Notes under the pieces: generated by a model
What the model was told of the DNA's origin: nothing
Database searches by the model: none
What the model saw: only the letters and a program-made list of their open reading frames with translations
In this document: positions 21,891 through 35,336 of the stretch, one piece after another
How positions within the stretch are numbered: the first letter of the stretch is position 1
Layout: the number at the start of each line of letters is the position of its first letter
Assembly (NCBI RefSeq): GCF_020360975.1
Contig: NW_025408671.1
Location: forward strand, 620,001 to 684,000
Length of the DNA stretch: 64,000 bases
Reading direction: 5' to 3'
From: Hirsutella rhossiliensis
Taxonomy: Eukaryota; Ascomycota; Sordariomycetes; Hypocreales; Ophiocordycipitaceae
Position numbers and translations under genes: made by a program

Positions 21891-22950
21891 AACTTCAGAT
21901 CCTTGGCTACGGCACAGTCCGTATGAAGCTTGAAGAAGGAGGACTTTTTCAGCTCAACGAAGTTGCCTTCGTGCCAAAATTCCACACCAACATCGCATCC
22001 TCGACCGCTTTCTTGCGAAGGGATACAACTGGAATCCACTATCTGGACGCGTCTCTAAAGACGATCAGATTATATTTCATACGAAACGCCGCTTTCGTCA
22101 ACCGGTCATCGAGTTCAACCCGATTAAGGAGGACTCTCACGCCTCCAATTTCACATCTTCATCTGCACCTCGCACAGTGAAAACAGCAGATGCTACGCTT
22201 TGGCATAAGCGCCTAGGTCACTTGAACGCTCAAGCCCTAGAGCATCTTGTTGAGAACACGACGGGTTCGAAGATCAAAGGCCCAGTTACCATCGATTGCA
22301 CCGCGTGTTCCTTGGGAAGGGAAAGAAGGTCGTCTCTCGCCGAACCCCTCAAAACCGAGCCCCAGACCATTCTGGAGAATCTACGTTGATATCTTCAGTA
22401 TGAACACCTCATTCAACGGCAAGGAAGCTGTTCTTCTTATCAAAGATGAATTTACAAGCATGATCTTCATCTACCTTCTGAATGACGCGACACAAGGGTC
22501 CGTTATGACTGCTTTGAGAAACCACGAGGCAATGGTTCAACGCCAATGGAATCTCAACATTTGCATTATCCACCGTGATAACGATCGTTCTCTTCAGAGT
22601 GCGTATGAGAGCTGGATCGAGGAAAAGGGATTCAAGATGAACCTTCTGCCCCTTACACTCCCGCTCAAAACGGTTCTGCAGAGCGATCTGGGGGGGTAAT
22701 ATCTGCCCAGGCCAGAACAATGGGAATTGATGCCAATTTACCATCTGATCTTTGGCCAGAGACTTGGAAAGCTGCAGTGTTTTTGCACAACAGATCGCCC
22801 ATGCAGAACCACAGCTTCGAACGCCTTTCCAGCTGCTTCATCAGTGGCTGCGAGACAACAACAGAGACATAGGCTACCAGCAAGACCAGCCTGACATCAC
22901 GTTTCTCAAGGCATACGGCTGCAGAGCCTATCCTTGACACCCCAGGCCCT
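21890..22950 (+). pseudogene. Copia-1 protease tail and integrase, frameshifted
   Basis: GYGTVRMKLEEGGLFQLNEV and the following VPKFHTNI close the protease region. From 22177 comes the integrase zinc domain WHKRLGHLN...CTAC (HHCC). The integrase core follows in shifted frames: VDIFSMNTSFNGKEAVLLIK at about 22387, IHRDNDRSL at about 22570, then YTPAQNGSAERSGG at about 22652-22695, giving the D, D, E positions. The core continues with DLWPETWKAAVFLHNRSPMQ. At least three frameshifts prevent a single protein. Confidence 0.8.
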
Positions 22951-23487
22951 TCAGAACAGACAGAAGAAGGACCTAAAGACCGACCTCACACAGAAATCGG
23001 TTATCTCGTTGGATATGATTCCACGAACATTTTCAGGATCTGGATTCCGTCCACATCAGAAGTCCGAAGGGTCCGAGATGTGACCTTCAATGAAAGCATC
23101 TTCTATGACGGAAATGATCAGCCACCAGAACCTATCCCACAGCGCGTGGAAGTACAGCTTCCAGCCCACATCGAGGACGAGTCGGATTACGAGGAAATCC
23201 CCACTCAAATCGATGAACCTGAACCTGACCCCGTTGAGCAATCTCCTCAACCTCAGACCAAGGAGACGCCACCACGATTGTGGTACAACCCGAATCATCT
23301 GATCATGAGGACTCGGATGATCAGGATGAGTTTCATGACATTCAGCACCCATATCCGACACGGACCCCGGTCCGAGTGACTCAGCCACGGCGCTCAGCCC
23401 GCTCACCAAAGCTCTGCCAGGCCAGAAATTTGCTACTTTCGTCAAACAACTCGGTCTCGTCGATATCTCTACGTTGCTAGGGATCTA
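22951..23487 (+). pseudogene. Copia-1 integrase-RT linker fused to RNase H tail
   Basis: RVRDVTFNESIFYDGNDQPP starts the usual acidic linker between integrase and reverse transcriptase, ending in RRSAR near 23400. The next bases, in another frame from about 23396, read SPLTKALPGQKFATFVKQLG and continue LVDI to a stop at 23487, the extreme C terminus of Copia RNase H. The whole RT and nearly all of RNase H have been deleted between them. Confidence 0.75.
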
Positions 23488-23530
23488 GTTTCTTTCTTCA
23501 GTTTGCACTGCCCACTAGCCAGCACAACCT

Positions 23531-23539
23531 GGGGGGGTA
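23531..23539 (+). other. Copia-1 polypurine tract
   Basis: A run of seven G residues directly abuts the 3' LTR, in the place where plus-strand DNA synthesis is primed. Confidence 0.7.
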
Positions 23540-23810
23540 TGTCACACATAGGATATCAGCCTCCAACAGTCTGACCCCCTATTCGCACAGTCCGTTTCCA
23601 CATTTCCCCACAGAAACTTCTAGGAGGCATCATCAACGCATCAGTGGCTTCCAGATGATCCGATCAGATGCTTCCATTCACTACCATTCCCTTCCATTCT
23701 CATATTCAGGCAGTCTATAAAGATCTCGCCTCTTTCCCACCTTAGATAGCAGAATCAAGAGTCTTCCAGTCCCTGATCTTTATGCCCACTTGCTCATCCT
23801 CCGTGCGATA
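23540..23810 (+). repeat. Copia-1 3' LTR
   Basis: Identical by eye to the 5' LTR over 271 bp, with TATAAA at 23716-23721. Confidence 0.95.
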
Positions 23811-23815
23811 ATATA

Positions 23816-24795
23816 TCCGCTAGTCTCCTTTAGTTTAAAGGGGGTTATCTTATTTACTAGACCTTCTCTAGCTTAGCCGCTATTTACGCTACCCGATTAG
23901 TATAGGCGGCGAAGCTTAATATAGAGAGGTCGACTATAGCTAATACCTTATAAAGCTAGATTCCTAGGGCCCCCTCTAGGAAGACGATCTAAACGTCGTA
24001 TAGCTAGGACCCGCTTCTAGCCTTAAAGAGTCTCTACTTAAACTTTAAGAGGAACGCTATAAACGTTTAACTTTCCCTTTATTTTATTATTTAGATCGCC
24101 GCCGCCGCGTATAACTAAATATCTATATTAAGGTAGATTAAGTCGAGGTACTTTAGGAATTCCTTTTAATTATAGCCCCTCTCCGCCCTTATTTCTATAG
24201 TATATAGCGACTATATATTATAGCCTAGCGTCTAAGTAATTATAAATAAGGTAAAAGATTTCTCTTAAGCTTAAGAAGAATTCTTTATCGATCTTATACT
24301 TCTCTTATATATATCGTGCTTATAAGGTATAGTACTATCGTTATCTATTAAATTTTCCTAGGCTTAGGAGAGGCTTCCTATAGCTATTCTTCCTTACTAC
24401 CTCCCCCTTAGTTATAAGCGTCGCTGCCCCCCCTATCGCCCTTAAGGGCGGTATTAAACTACCTACTCCGCCCTTAGCCCCCTCCTATATACCTATCTAT
24501 ATTAGTTTATCTATCTTTTAGTATATCCTTTTAATCTAGCTAATTAGTTCCTATATCTATAGTTAGCTCTATATTACTTAATGCCTTATCTCTACCTCTC
24601 CTACCTATAGCGAGAGTATCGCTTACTTTATTATTAGCTAGGCGTCTAGCCCTCCTATTACTACTCCTTACTATCCTTAGGCCTATTCTCCCTCCTCTAA
24701 GTTATTAGGATATCTATATTATATCCTTTTAGTCCGATCTCTCTTTAAGCTTTATAGCCTTATCTAAAAGGAGCTTTAAATATATTAGGGGCCGG
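23816..24795 (-). pseudogene. E2 5' internal and gag remnant
   Basis: The minus-oriented E2 interior between Copia-1 and the E2 5' LTR, where gag is expected. It is heavily RIP-mutated: the row at 24481-24540 has no CA or TG at all. No motif survives well enough to name. Confidence 0.5.
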
Positions 24796-25039
24796 CGTAT
24801 ACTTAGTATAGTAGTATAAGGCCGAATAATTATTTATTTAAAGCTAAGGAGAAAGGAGGAAAACTTTATCTTAGTCGCGATAGTTATTTATCTTCCTTAG
24901 TCCCTAGCTCGACCTATATTTAGGTACTATTCGGCCTAAGTTCGGGTCGAGCTCTACTTATATATAGGTCTACTTTAGCCCGACTTTAGTACGGTCGCTA
25001 TAGTATAACCTTAGCCTTCTATAAGCATAGCCCGTAATA
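24796..25039 (-). repeat. E2 5' LTR
   Basis: 244 bp, pairs with 14642-14885; followed by duplication CTAG at 25040-25043. Confidence 0.85.
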
Positions 25040-25043
25040 CTAG

Positions 25044-27937
25044 GTAATCTTTCTAGGCCTAGAAAAACTAGTTTCTAAAAGGGTGTCTTTCTAGCTACTT
25101 TTAGTTTACTAGTAGGTCTAGGAGGTCTCTTTTATATACCTTCCTTACTAATAGCTATAGCTTAAAGAGCCGGCCTACTATAAACGCTTTATAGGAACCG
25201 TCTTTTATAGGCGTTAGATAGAAGTCTAAAAAACGATTAAAATAAGGGAGAGGTTAGTCTTCTTTTATATTAGGCCCTATACCTTCCTTTACTTCTCGAA
25301 GTAGGGATAAAAAGGCAGCTAGGTAATCCTTTAAGAGAGGTGCCTTTCCTACCCCCTTAGGGGTCGAGATAAGAAGACTAACTAAAAAAGCTACTTTTAG
25401 ATCTTCTTCTTATTTTATAAGAGGAGGCATAGGAAGGTAGGCGTATTCTAGCTCTACTACTTTCTTATAGTCTCCTTCTTTATTTAGATTATCTAATCTA
25501 GTAGCTTCCTTTTCTCCTTTAAAGTCGGCGTTATCTTTAACTACTTTAATATTAGTTTCTTCTTTTATTTCCTTATCTAAGACCTCTTCTTAAAACTATT
25601 AGGAAGGGGGGATTTAAATCTTTTAAATTAGCTAACGTTATAAGAGTAAGAGGGGCTATTAATCCCTCTTTCTATTAAAGAAGCTAGATTCGTCGAAAAT
25701 TATATCCTTAGTTAAAATAACCTTCTATAAAAAAGGAATCTAGATCTAAAAGATATTTATAGAATTATAACTAATAAGGTAACTAATTAAGGCTCTAAGA
25801 TTAAGCTTTCTTTTCTTTATCCTTTTTAGCTATATATTAGTAGTTATTGCGTATACCTTATAGCTATAGGTATAAAGGTAGGCTAGCGAGGCCCTCTTCT
25901 TCGTAAAGAGCTTAAGGGGTAATTTCTAGTCTATTCCTTAGGTCTTAATAAGGGTCTCTAGGTCCCTATAGTCCCTTAGGCCCCTAGGGTCCCTTAAGGT
26001 CCGGTTTTAAAGGTAATAGGCGGTCTTAACGACTTCTATTTAAAGGTCGTATAAAAGCCTTATAGTAAGTCTTATTATATAGGCCCTTTCTATTATAGCA
26101 CCTCCTAATCTTTCTACCCCTTTATTCTAGGCCTAGGTATTTAGTGCTAATAGGAAGGGTAAAATACCCCTTTTTCGAAGCTAATTTAAGATATCTTTTA
26201 TAAAAAGCTCTTTATTAGACCGTATCTTCTTTACCTTATAGCTAAAGTAGGATTTTATTTAGTTAACGAAGTCTTAGAGGGTAGACTAGTTATACTTACT
26301 TAGGTAGGTCTATAAGAAATAAGGGAAAACCGTCCCTAAAAAAGCGTCTATAAAAAACATTACCTTAATAAAGCTTTCTTAATCCCTAGAGACGTCGGTC
26401 TAGTCGACCTAAATTTCCTTATATAGCTAGTCCGGCCGTAAAGGCGTTCGTCTAGAAATTCGTCTCTTAGTCTTTCCTTAGCTATAGTATTTATATTTAA
26501 CGGTCTTTAAGCCCCTTATTTATACGCCTTATTATTAGCCTAGCTTATATAAAGCTAAGGGGCCTAGGTAACTAAGTCGTGCGTACTAAAGAAGACCGTC
26601 TCTTTAAGCTACCGGAAGAGGGTCCTTTATAGTAGACCTATTCCTCTTAGTAAGGAAAGCTAACTTCTTAAGTAATTCCTTCCTAAGGATAGGTCGGAAT
26701 TTAAGAATAAATTAACCGAATTTTTCTTAGATAAGCCTAATAGTTTAATTCTTTTAGACTAGCCTTATAGGCTTAGACATTATATCTTAGAAGATTCCTT
26801 CCTTTTATAGAAAGTAGAAGGAAATTAAGCTCGTTAAAAATCGAGGGTAAAAAGCTACCCTTTTTCGTCGAAGAATTTATATAGACCTATTAAGTAATTT
26901 TATCGTAAAATTCACCCTTTTATATCCCTTTATCTATATAGTTAATTCCCTAGTAATAAGATATTCCCTTTATACTTTCTTAAAGGACCGGAATCGTAAG
27001 AGTATATTATAAATATTAAGAGAAGCACTAAAGTTAAGGATAGCTAATTTTTATAGAGGATAGTCGGAGGGTCCTAATAGGTAGTCTTACTAATCTATAG
27101 GGAAGACGAATACTAGATTTACTATACTAACGATTTTTCCTTAAATTTATAGCTCGAATAAGGGCAGCGGCGTTATTAGTTACTATTTCTTAGTAACCTA
27201 AATCTTATCTATCTTCTTCTATAACGAGGGGTCCTCCTTAAGAGACTATTATACTATTTCTTATAGCCTCTTTAAAAGGTTAATTCCTTTAGGTTAGTTT
27301 TCCTTAAGACCTACTAGTAGTTTTCTAGTCGATAGGGCTTTTTATATACTTAGTAGGTAGGTCGATTCCTCTTTATATGTTATCTCTTTAAGGAATCCTT
27401 ATCCTTTTCTAGAAGGTCTGCTTAAAAACCCCCCCTTTTTACCCCTTATTGCTAATTTTAATAAAGAGGTTCGATTTCGACTAGTTCCTTAATTTTTCGA
27501 CTAACGGACTAAAAAGTCTATTAAGGGACTAGTCGGGCCGGTCTAACTAATAGGACCGGACCTAGAGTAGTAGGCGGAGCTAGGGCCGGGACTAAGGCAG
27601 CTGTTAAAGATAGGGTTAAGGCTCTTAAGGGAGGAGGAGCTAAAGGAGCAATAGCTATAGTAGTAGTAGCGGGGGCCGTAGTAATAAGGGCTGTAGCAGC
27701 TATAGGTCGAGCTATTTAAGTCGAGTGCTAGCTATAAAGAAATAAGACTACTTACTATTATACTCTAGTAGCCTCTTTATTTAGTTCCCGGCTAGCCTCT
27801 TAAAAGATAGTTAAGTAACTATTACTAATAAGCTTTATTAGCAGAGATATATCCTATAGCTACTAGCCGGAAAGAGCTTTTATAAGGAAGTATTAGTTAG
27901 CTTCCTTAAGCATTTCTTCTTACTTAGCTAGCTACGA
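25044..27937 (-). pseudogene. E1 gag-pol middle remnant
   Basis: E1 interior between E2 and Gypsy-A, minus strand. The end at 27400-27937 is the reverse complement of E4 sequence at about 63220-63760, including the proline/alanine-rich gag spacer and its G-run, so it is gag; the rest should be protease and integrase. Many TAA/TAG stops are present. Copies of E4 give the best guide to its original content. Confidence 0.65.
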
Positions 27938-27942
27938 AGAAG

Positions 27943-28426
27943 TATTATAACTACGGTCTAGCGAACCGCGGGGACTAATATATATTACGAGGTTATATAA
28001 CGTAGGGAGCAAGAAATATTAAACGGACCGACGGGCTAATTAAGTTTAGAGCGACGGGTTACTCTAGCGCTCTAACGCTCTATAGCTAGGATCGTAGGAT
28101 CGCTTTAGCGCTCTAGCGCTCTTAGATAATAGGATTACTTAGCGCTCTCGGCGATCTAGGGAAGCTCTCGAGATATATAAGGAAGGAACGGAATACTCCT
28201 TTAAATAAATAGCTTAATAGCTTTTAATATTATAATTATTATAATCTCTATTATAATCCTATCTTTAATTTTAATTACTTAATTACCTAATTATAGTCTA
28301 TAGTCTACGACCTTTAACTTATTACTAATATAATATACTTATTATTACTTAGACTGCGCCTTATTATATCTATTAATATAAACCCCTTAATAGGTTTATC
28401 CCTTAAAAATAATATTAGTCGTTATA
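27943..28426 (+). repeat. Gypsy-A 5' LTR
   Basis: 484 bp; pairs with 35337-35820. Its centre carries repeated GCGCTCTAGCGCTCT-like units (about 28060-28150). Confidence 0.9.
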
Positions 28427-30950
28427 CGTTAAAAGCTCTTATTTAGTATAATACCGCGTTACTCTAAGTAATATCGTAACTATTAATATACCTATATAGT
28501 AAGCTAGATTAACTAACTCTAGAGCTATTATATCGCCTTAGGATATAATACGCGAGATTATTACCCTTTAATATAAGGTATAGTTACTTAGGAATAAAGG
28601 AGGTAATAGATAAGTTAAGGACCTTAGAAAAGTAGTTAAACTAAAATAGCTAGGACTATTTAATAGTACTTATAGTACGCTTTAAGACTTTCTTACTTAA
28701 CTTAAGGCCTACTACTAAGTTTACCCTATTAAACTTTTAGACCTAGTTAAAAAGGTACTCTATATAGGAAATTATTTATCTAGAACGGCACTCGCTTAGT
28801 TTAGACCTATTATAAGGGACTTTCTCGATAACTAACTAGCGCGATAAGATAATAAAATAAATAAAGTCTTTACTAGTTTCTAAGGATTTAAAGAAGCTAT
28901 TATAAAGGTATTTAAAATAACTAATAAGGAATAAGAAGCTAAATAAAAACTTTAAGAACTTTAATAAAGGATCTTAGTATCGAATTATACTATAAAGTTC
29001 TATTAAGTTACCTTAAAGCTTAATTAGGACGACGAACCTCTTATATTATAATTCTACGATAGGCTTAAAGAAGAAGTTAAGGACGAGCTCTATAAGGAAA
29101 ATCGACCTAATAACCTCTCGGACTATATTACTATAATAGTACGAATCGACGATAGATAGTATACGTAACGCTAAGAAAAGAAATAAAGAAAAGGAAACTA
29201 AAACCCTTCCTATAAGAATAACTTTAACCGACGCGCTAATTATAAAAAGAAACGCGAAACTCCTATTACCTACGCTTATATAACTAACCTAGGTAGGATA
29301 GATCTAAATATAATATAGAAAAGTAAAAGAAAGTATTTTAACTATAGGAAACTTAGATATTACTTTAAATAATATAGATAACCTTATAAGGAGAAGAAAA
29401 CCTACTAAGTACTAGCCTTAGAAGGTAAGAAATACTTAAACGCTACTAATAGATAGGAACTAAAGTATAAACTCCTTAGTTAGACTATATACTACGACGA
29501 CGAATATATAGTATACTTAAGCGATAAGGACGGTACTAGATAGTTCCTAAAGCTATTAAAGAAGACCCTTATAATAATATAATAAGGGGATCCTAAAATA
29601 TAGAAATAAGTTAAATTTATAGAACCGGAATACCCTTATCTTAAAGGAGTCTCCTAAGACTAAATTAGGAAAAATAGTAAACGATTCTAGGAAGATATAT
29701 AAAATAAAAATCGATAATAATAATAGGTAGTCTATAAATAATATAATAAGGAAGATATAAATATAGCCCTTATACTTATAAAACTTAGATAATAACCTAA
29801 GGAGGAATAATAAAGTATCGATAATATAAGCTCTAAAGAATAAGAAATACCTAGAGAAATAGAAGATAAGAATAAACTTATACTACTACCCTCGCTATTA
29901 AGGGAAAATACTATAATTAAAGAATACGCTCTATACTTTAAAGAATTTAAAGAAATACTTAAAATTAAAACCTAATAAATACCTTAAATTCTTATAGAAA
30001 ACTAATAAGCTATATTAATTCGGTATTAACTAGTACTACGTAAAGGAGACTACGTTATAGCTATCGCCGCGGTTAATACTTTTATAGCTTTATAACGAGA
30101 ATAATAACTATAAAGAGAATTTTTAAATAACCTAAGAATAGTACTTAGTTATAAAGAGTATAAGTATATTTTATAGATCTTATATATTTACTTAAACTAT
30201 ATAATATACTTCTAGATAAAAGTATAATATAATGCCTTCCTAGTTAAATTTAAAGGATAAGTACTTTTAAAACCCTACCTAAGTATAGAACTAAACTACT
30301 AGAAAATCGATTAACGCTACCTAAACGATTAAGTTATATTATTAGAACCCGATTATAGTATACTACTTAAATACCGCGATAATTATAGTTTATTAACGAG
30401 ATATCTTTTAAAGATATATAAAATCTATAAATACGTTAAAATAAAGAAATAGTATAGCGCTACTTACTTTAAAGTATCTAAACTATTAATCTTTTAAAGA
30501 CTTATATAATAAACTAAATATAATAAAGAAGATTATAACGAATATATATACCTAAACTATAAAGTTTATAAATATAAAAAAGCATAAGTATAATATAAAT
30601 AATATAACGGTATACTAAAAGATTATTAGTAATATATATAAAGGCTATAAGCTATATTTAACTAAGGAAGAATCGATATAGAAATACTATATACGAAATA
30701 GAAAGATATAAAACGAAAACTTAACCTTTAGTATAAAAATAAATAGAATTATAAAGTATAATACGTAATTAATAATAAAGTAGTATAATATAAACGATAT
30801 AGCGTTAAGAAATAAGAAATCTTTAATTAGCTATAAAAAATTAGTCTCTTAAGCCTTAATACGATACTACGTAATAAAAATATAAAGAAACGATATTAAT
30901 AATAAATTAAAGAAGAATACTTAAATAAAATAAATAAGGACTAAGTAAAA
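28427..30950 (+). pseudogene. Gypsy-A gag remnant
   Basis: Plus-strand gag remnant. KKKRETPITYAYITNLGRID-like sequence at about 29237-29300 precedes a YFNYRKLRYYFK-like stretch at about 29336-29372, which fits a zinc knuckle (CxxCGKxGHxxxxC) with Cys-to-Tyr changes. The frame is broken only by TAA/TAG. The part after 29500 is spacer between gag and protease. Confidence 0.55.
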
Positions 30951-33900
30951 AACAAGGTACGCTATCTATAAAAGGGCTATAAACTAGTATAATATAATAA
31001 GATCTAAGGACCCTATATATAGTAACGGTAAGCTATAGCGACTAAATAGTATTAGATATTTAAATCACGGGATATTATATATATATACTTTTAAACTATA
31101 GCGTAATAAGTAATTACGTTTTACTTAAAGTTATTAATCGTTACTAACTTATATAAAGATATAAGATAGATCTATATAAACTTACGAATATCGAAGGAGA
31201 GGCCTTTAACTATAATAACGGAATTATTAATATAGAGATTAATTACCTTAATATTAATATCTAGGGCTATAATAAACGAGTTAACTTTAATATTATAGAT
31301 ATTAAAGAATATAACCTTATATTAGGACTTCTATAGCTATAACAGAGTAACCTATTAATTAACTAGAAAACTAGCTAGCTATATTAGGACGAAGATATAA
31401 GTTTCTAGGACTAGTAGATTTAAAAGAAAGTAAAATTTTACGATAATTTAGCTACTAAATAAGATAAAAGGGATAACCGTTTAAGTAAATTATTATAGGC
31501 TTTAGCAATATAAATAAATTTAGTAACCGAACTAGTAAATATAAAATTAACTAATAAGACCTATATACTAACTAATATAGCTATATAACCTAGTATCTAA
31601 TATAAATAGAATAAAGGATATAATATAAAGATCTAAAGAGTTATTACTACTTTAAGGAAAGACCTTAAATAAATTAATAAAAAGCTTAAGTTAAGAAAAA
31701 CTAGCTTTTAAAAGAAAGAATAAAGCCTATAAGATAGAATAAAGAATATCCCCTAGGAATACCGGAAATATAATAAACTCTTTAAGGAAGAACTTAAGAT
31801 AGGGTTACCTAAATATAGCTAATAAGACTATAAAATTTATCTTAAGGATAGAATAACGCTAACGTTCTATAAGATCTATAACCTAAACGAAAAGCAACTA
31901 TAAACGCTACGCGACTACCTTAACGAGAATCTATAAAAGGGATATATATAAACGTTAATATCTAAAGTAAGCTACCTAGTTATATTTATTTTAAAGAAAA
32001 ATAGTAAGCTATAACTAGTTATTAACTATAGACGCTTAAATAATATTATAATAAAAGACCGAATACTATTACCGCTTATATTAAAACTATAAGATCGACT
32101 ATATAGTAAAAAATAGTTTATAGCCCTTAACCTTAAAGGCGCTTATAACTTAATATATATAAAAAAGGGATATAAAAAAATAATAGCCTTTAAAACGAAA
32201 TTCGGACTATTTAAATATCTAGTAATACTATTTAGACTTATAAATATACTAGCTACCTTTTAACGGATAATTAATAATATCCTATATAAATACTTAGATA
32301 TCTTTATAGTAGTATACCTAGATAATATCCTAATCTTCTTAGATACCTTAAAAGAATATAAAGAATATATCTATAAGGTACTCCGCGTACTTTAAAATAC
32401 GAAACTACTAGTTAAACTAAAAAAAAGTAAGTTTTATATATAGGAAGTAGACTTTCTTAGATATATAATCTTATTAAGAGAGATATAAATATAGTAAGAT
32501 AAGATTAACTTAGTTAAAGAATAGCTAACGCTAAAGAATATTAAGGATATATAAAGTTTCCTAGGATTTATAAATTACTACTAACGATTTATTAAAGATT
32601 TTAAAAAGATTATAATACTACTATATAACTTAATAAAGAAGGAAAAGGAATTTATATAGGACGATAAAGCTAATAAAGCTTTCGATTATATTAAGACTAT
32701 AATTATATAAGAACTAGTCTTAACTACCTTTAATTTAAAATAATAAATCGAACTTAAAACTAATATATTAAACTTTACTTTAAGAGTATAAATCGGATAA
32801 AAAGATAATAAAGGAAGACTATAACTAATTATATTTTACTCGAAAAACCTATATAGCGTAGAACTTAATTACCTTATTTACGATAAAGAATTCCTTATAA
32901 TTATTTAAGCTTTTAAGGAATTTCGATACTACCTTCTTAAAAGTAAATATAAAGTTAAGGTCGATATAGATTATAAGAATATCTTATATTTTATAATAAC
33001 GTAATAGTTAAACGGATAATAGATTTAATATCCTAAATATTTATTAGAATTTAACTATAAAATAATCTATAAAAAAAGAATAGAAAATAATCGAGCTAAT
33101 ACCCTTAGTCGACGAAGTAACTATAATATAGGAGCACCTATAGTAAAAGGATAGCTCTTAGAAATTAACGAAAATAAGAACTACTAGTAACGATAGCTAA
33201 ATATAATATTTAAAGTATAACCTAACGATTTAATATACTAAAAGATCCTAAAATAAATAAAAGAATATAAAGTATTAAACGGATATAATATAGAATATTT
33301 AGAAGTTCTAATATATAAAAATAAAATCTAGATACTACTAGAATTATAAGATAAAGTTATATAAGATATATATAAATATCTAATATATAGATACTAAGGA
33401 ATCTAAAGAATAATAAAATAGATTAAACGATAATATAACTTCTTATAGCTTAAAGAAGTAGTACGATAAGTTATTAAAGAATATAAACTTTATATATAAA
33501 GTAAAGCTAAACGATATAAACTATATAAAGAATTATAACCGCTACTAGTACTAGAAAAACCATAGGATTTAATAGCTTTTAACTATATTATAAAGCTATT
33601 ACTATTAAAAGAACCTATAACTAACGTTAAGTATAATAGTATATTCGTTATTACTAATAGACTAACGAAGTATAGGTACTTCTTACTATATAAAGAAGTA
33701 AGTAATATAAAAGAGCTAGTATATATATTCCTATAAACTATTATTAGTAATTATAAACTATTAAACGAGATTATCTTTAATAAAGGAAGTATGTTTATAG
33801 CTAAGTTTTAGTAAGCTCTTATAATATAATTAGGGACGAAATATAAGCTTAGTATAGCTTATTATCTATAAATAGATAGATAAATAGAACGACTTAATTA

Positions 33901-34400
33901 AACGCTTAAATAATATTTATAATACTATATTAGCTACGAATAAAACAATTAAGTTAAATAGCTACTAATAGCGTAACTAGCTTATAATAGCTTAGTTATA
34001 GAAATAACTAAGCTCTTATTAGTATACGCTAATTACGGATATAACCTAGAAGTATTTAAGGTTACTTAATAAGGACTATAGGTAGAACGAGCGATACTAT
34101 AAGTAAATTAGCTATAAAAATTATATAAAGAAATATAATAAGAACTTTAATTTATTAAAGAACGAATATCTACTTATTATAATCGGAAAAGATTATAGGG
34201 ACTAATCTTTTAAGAGGGAGATATAGTCTACCTTATATAACGAAATATTAAAATAAAACGACTAAGTAATAAATTAGATTTTAAGAAACTTAGACTATTT
34301 AAGGCTAAGAAAGCTATTTTAAAAGTTAACTACGAACTTTCGCTACTAATAATAATATAGATATACCTAATATTTTATATCTTATTATTAGAACTAGTAC
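30951..34400 (+). pseudogene. Gypsy-A protease, RT, RNase H and integrase remnant
   Basis: Protease region: the codons at 31094-31108 read N-Y-S-V-I, where D-S/T-G-A-T is expected, followed by DIKEYNLILGLL at about 31300. Reverse transcriptase: VIFILKKNSKL (about 31980), FIALNLKGAYNLIYIKKGY (about 32118) and the active-site box at 32315-32326 reading Y-L-D-N. RNase H ends with RANTLSRRSNY at 33092-33124. Integrase: ITNRLTKYRYFLLYKE (about 33650) and GTKYKLSIAYYL (about 33835). Each substitution from consensus is G-to-A or C-to-T. The protein cannot be made intact. Confidence 0.85.
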
Positions 34401-35336
34401 TATAAAACGCTAAACTATAGGATAAAATCGAAGTTAATAATAATTAGGAATATAAAGCTAAATAAATACTAAATATAAGAAAATAAGGTTAGTAATAGGA
34501 ATACTTTATTAAGTAGAAGGGATATAGGCTAAAGGAAAATACTTAGGAACTACTTAAGTACTTAACCTATTATAGCTCTTTACTCTAATAGTTCTACTAA
34601 GCGAACCCTTAATTAGAAATATAGGGTTACTAAGAATAGTATCCTAGTTTAATATATTTAAGGCACTAAATAATTAAACCTCGCTAATAGCAATAGTTTC
34701 CTTATTTAATAAATAAACTAATTTATTTTAAGAAGAACGTATTATACTATCTTCTTTATTAATAGCTTATATACCCCGCTAAAATAACTTACTACCTTAG
34801 CCCTTTAGGAAACGCTTTTATTTCCTAATTTAAGCTAGGCGAGCTATTGCTTCCTTTAACGCTTCTTTTACTTTTCGTTCGTCCGAATTAATCTTTTACT
34901 ATTAATTTATAATATAACGAACTAGAAAAAAAGGAATATTAGTAAAAAGAACGATAGGAAAGGAAAGGGATAAAACGAATAAGTAGACGCTATATTATAA
35001 CTATTATAAGAACGGCCTATAAAAGTATATTTAGAATACCGATTAAAACGCTCGCCGACTTTATAAGTTAAGCTTAACCGAAAATAATAGGAGTAAGGTA
35101 TAATTTTAATACTATAGATCTCGGTCTAGGATACTAGCTCTAATTATTAACGCGATTTATTAGAATTATAAGAATAGGATTTTTAAATATAACTAGATAT
35201 ACTATTAGTAGTATATCCTAAAAGGATAAAAGAATAAAGAACGATATACTTACGTATAATATAATAAGGGTATATTTATATATAGCGGCTAAAGTAGTAG
35301 GTCTTAAGGATAAGACTAAAAGGAGGGGAGGCATCC

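Larger units (their letters stand above)
20269..23810 (+). mobile_element. Copia-1: recent RT-less Copia-type retrotransposon
   Basis: A 3542-bp element with two 271-bp LTRs that I could not distinguish base by base (20269-20539 and 23540-23810). It is flanked by the 5-bp duplication ATATA (20264-20268 and 23811-23815). Composition is normal while the E2 host DNA is RIP-saturated. Internal order is primer site, gag, zinc knuckle, aspartic protease, integrase and linker, then directly the last part of RNase H and a G-run polypurine tract. Reverse transcriptase and most of RNase H are missing, and several frameshifts interrupt the ORF. LTR ends are TG...TA. It cannot copy itself, so it must have been mobilised in trans. 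Confidence 0.93.
14642..25039 (-). mobile_element. E2: Gypsy-type LTR retrotransposon, RIP-inactivated, inserted in E1
   Basis: Minus-oriented, with 244-bp LTRs (14642-14885 and 24796-25039) and a 4-bp duplication CTAG (14638-14641 and 25040-25043). A purine tract on minus at 14886-14905 (GGGGGAGAGCGGGGG) next to the left LTR is the polypurine tract and sets the orientation. Subtracting Copia-1 leaves about 6.85 kb. Read on minus, 18350-19010 gives Gypsy reverse transcriptase: KLDIIAAFNKI, FGLFK, YINKVLREYL and AYIDTVLIY (the YxDD box, second Asp changed). Gag-like sequence should lie at about 23820-24790 and integrase at about 16300-17700; these were not read in detail. Frames contain only TAA/TAG stops. 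Confidence 0.8.
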
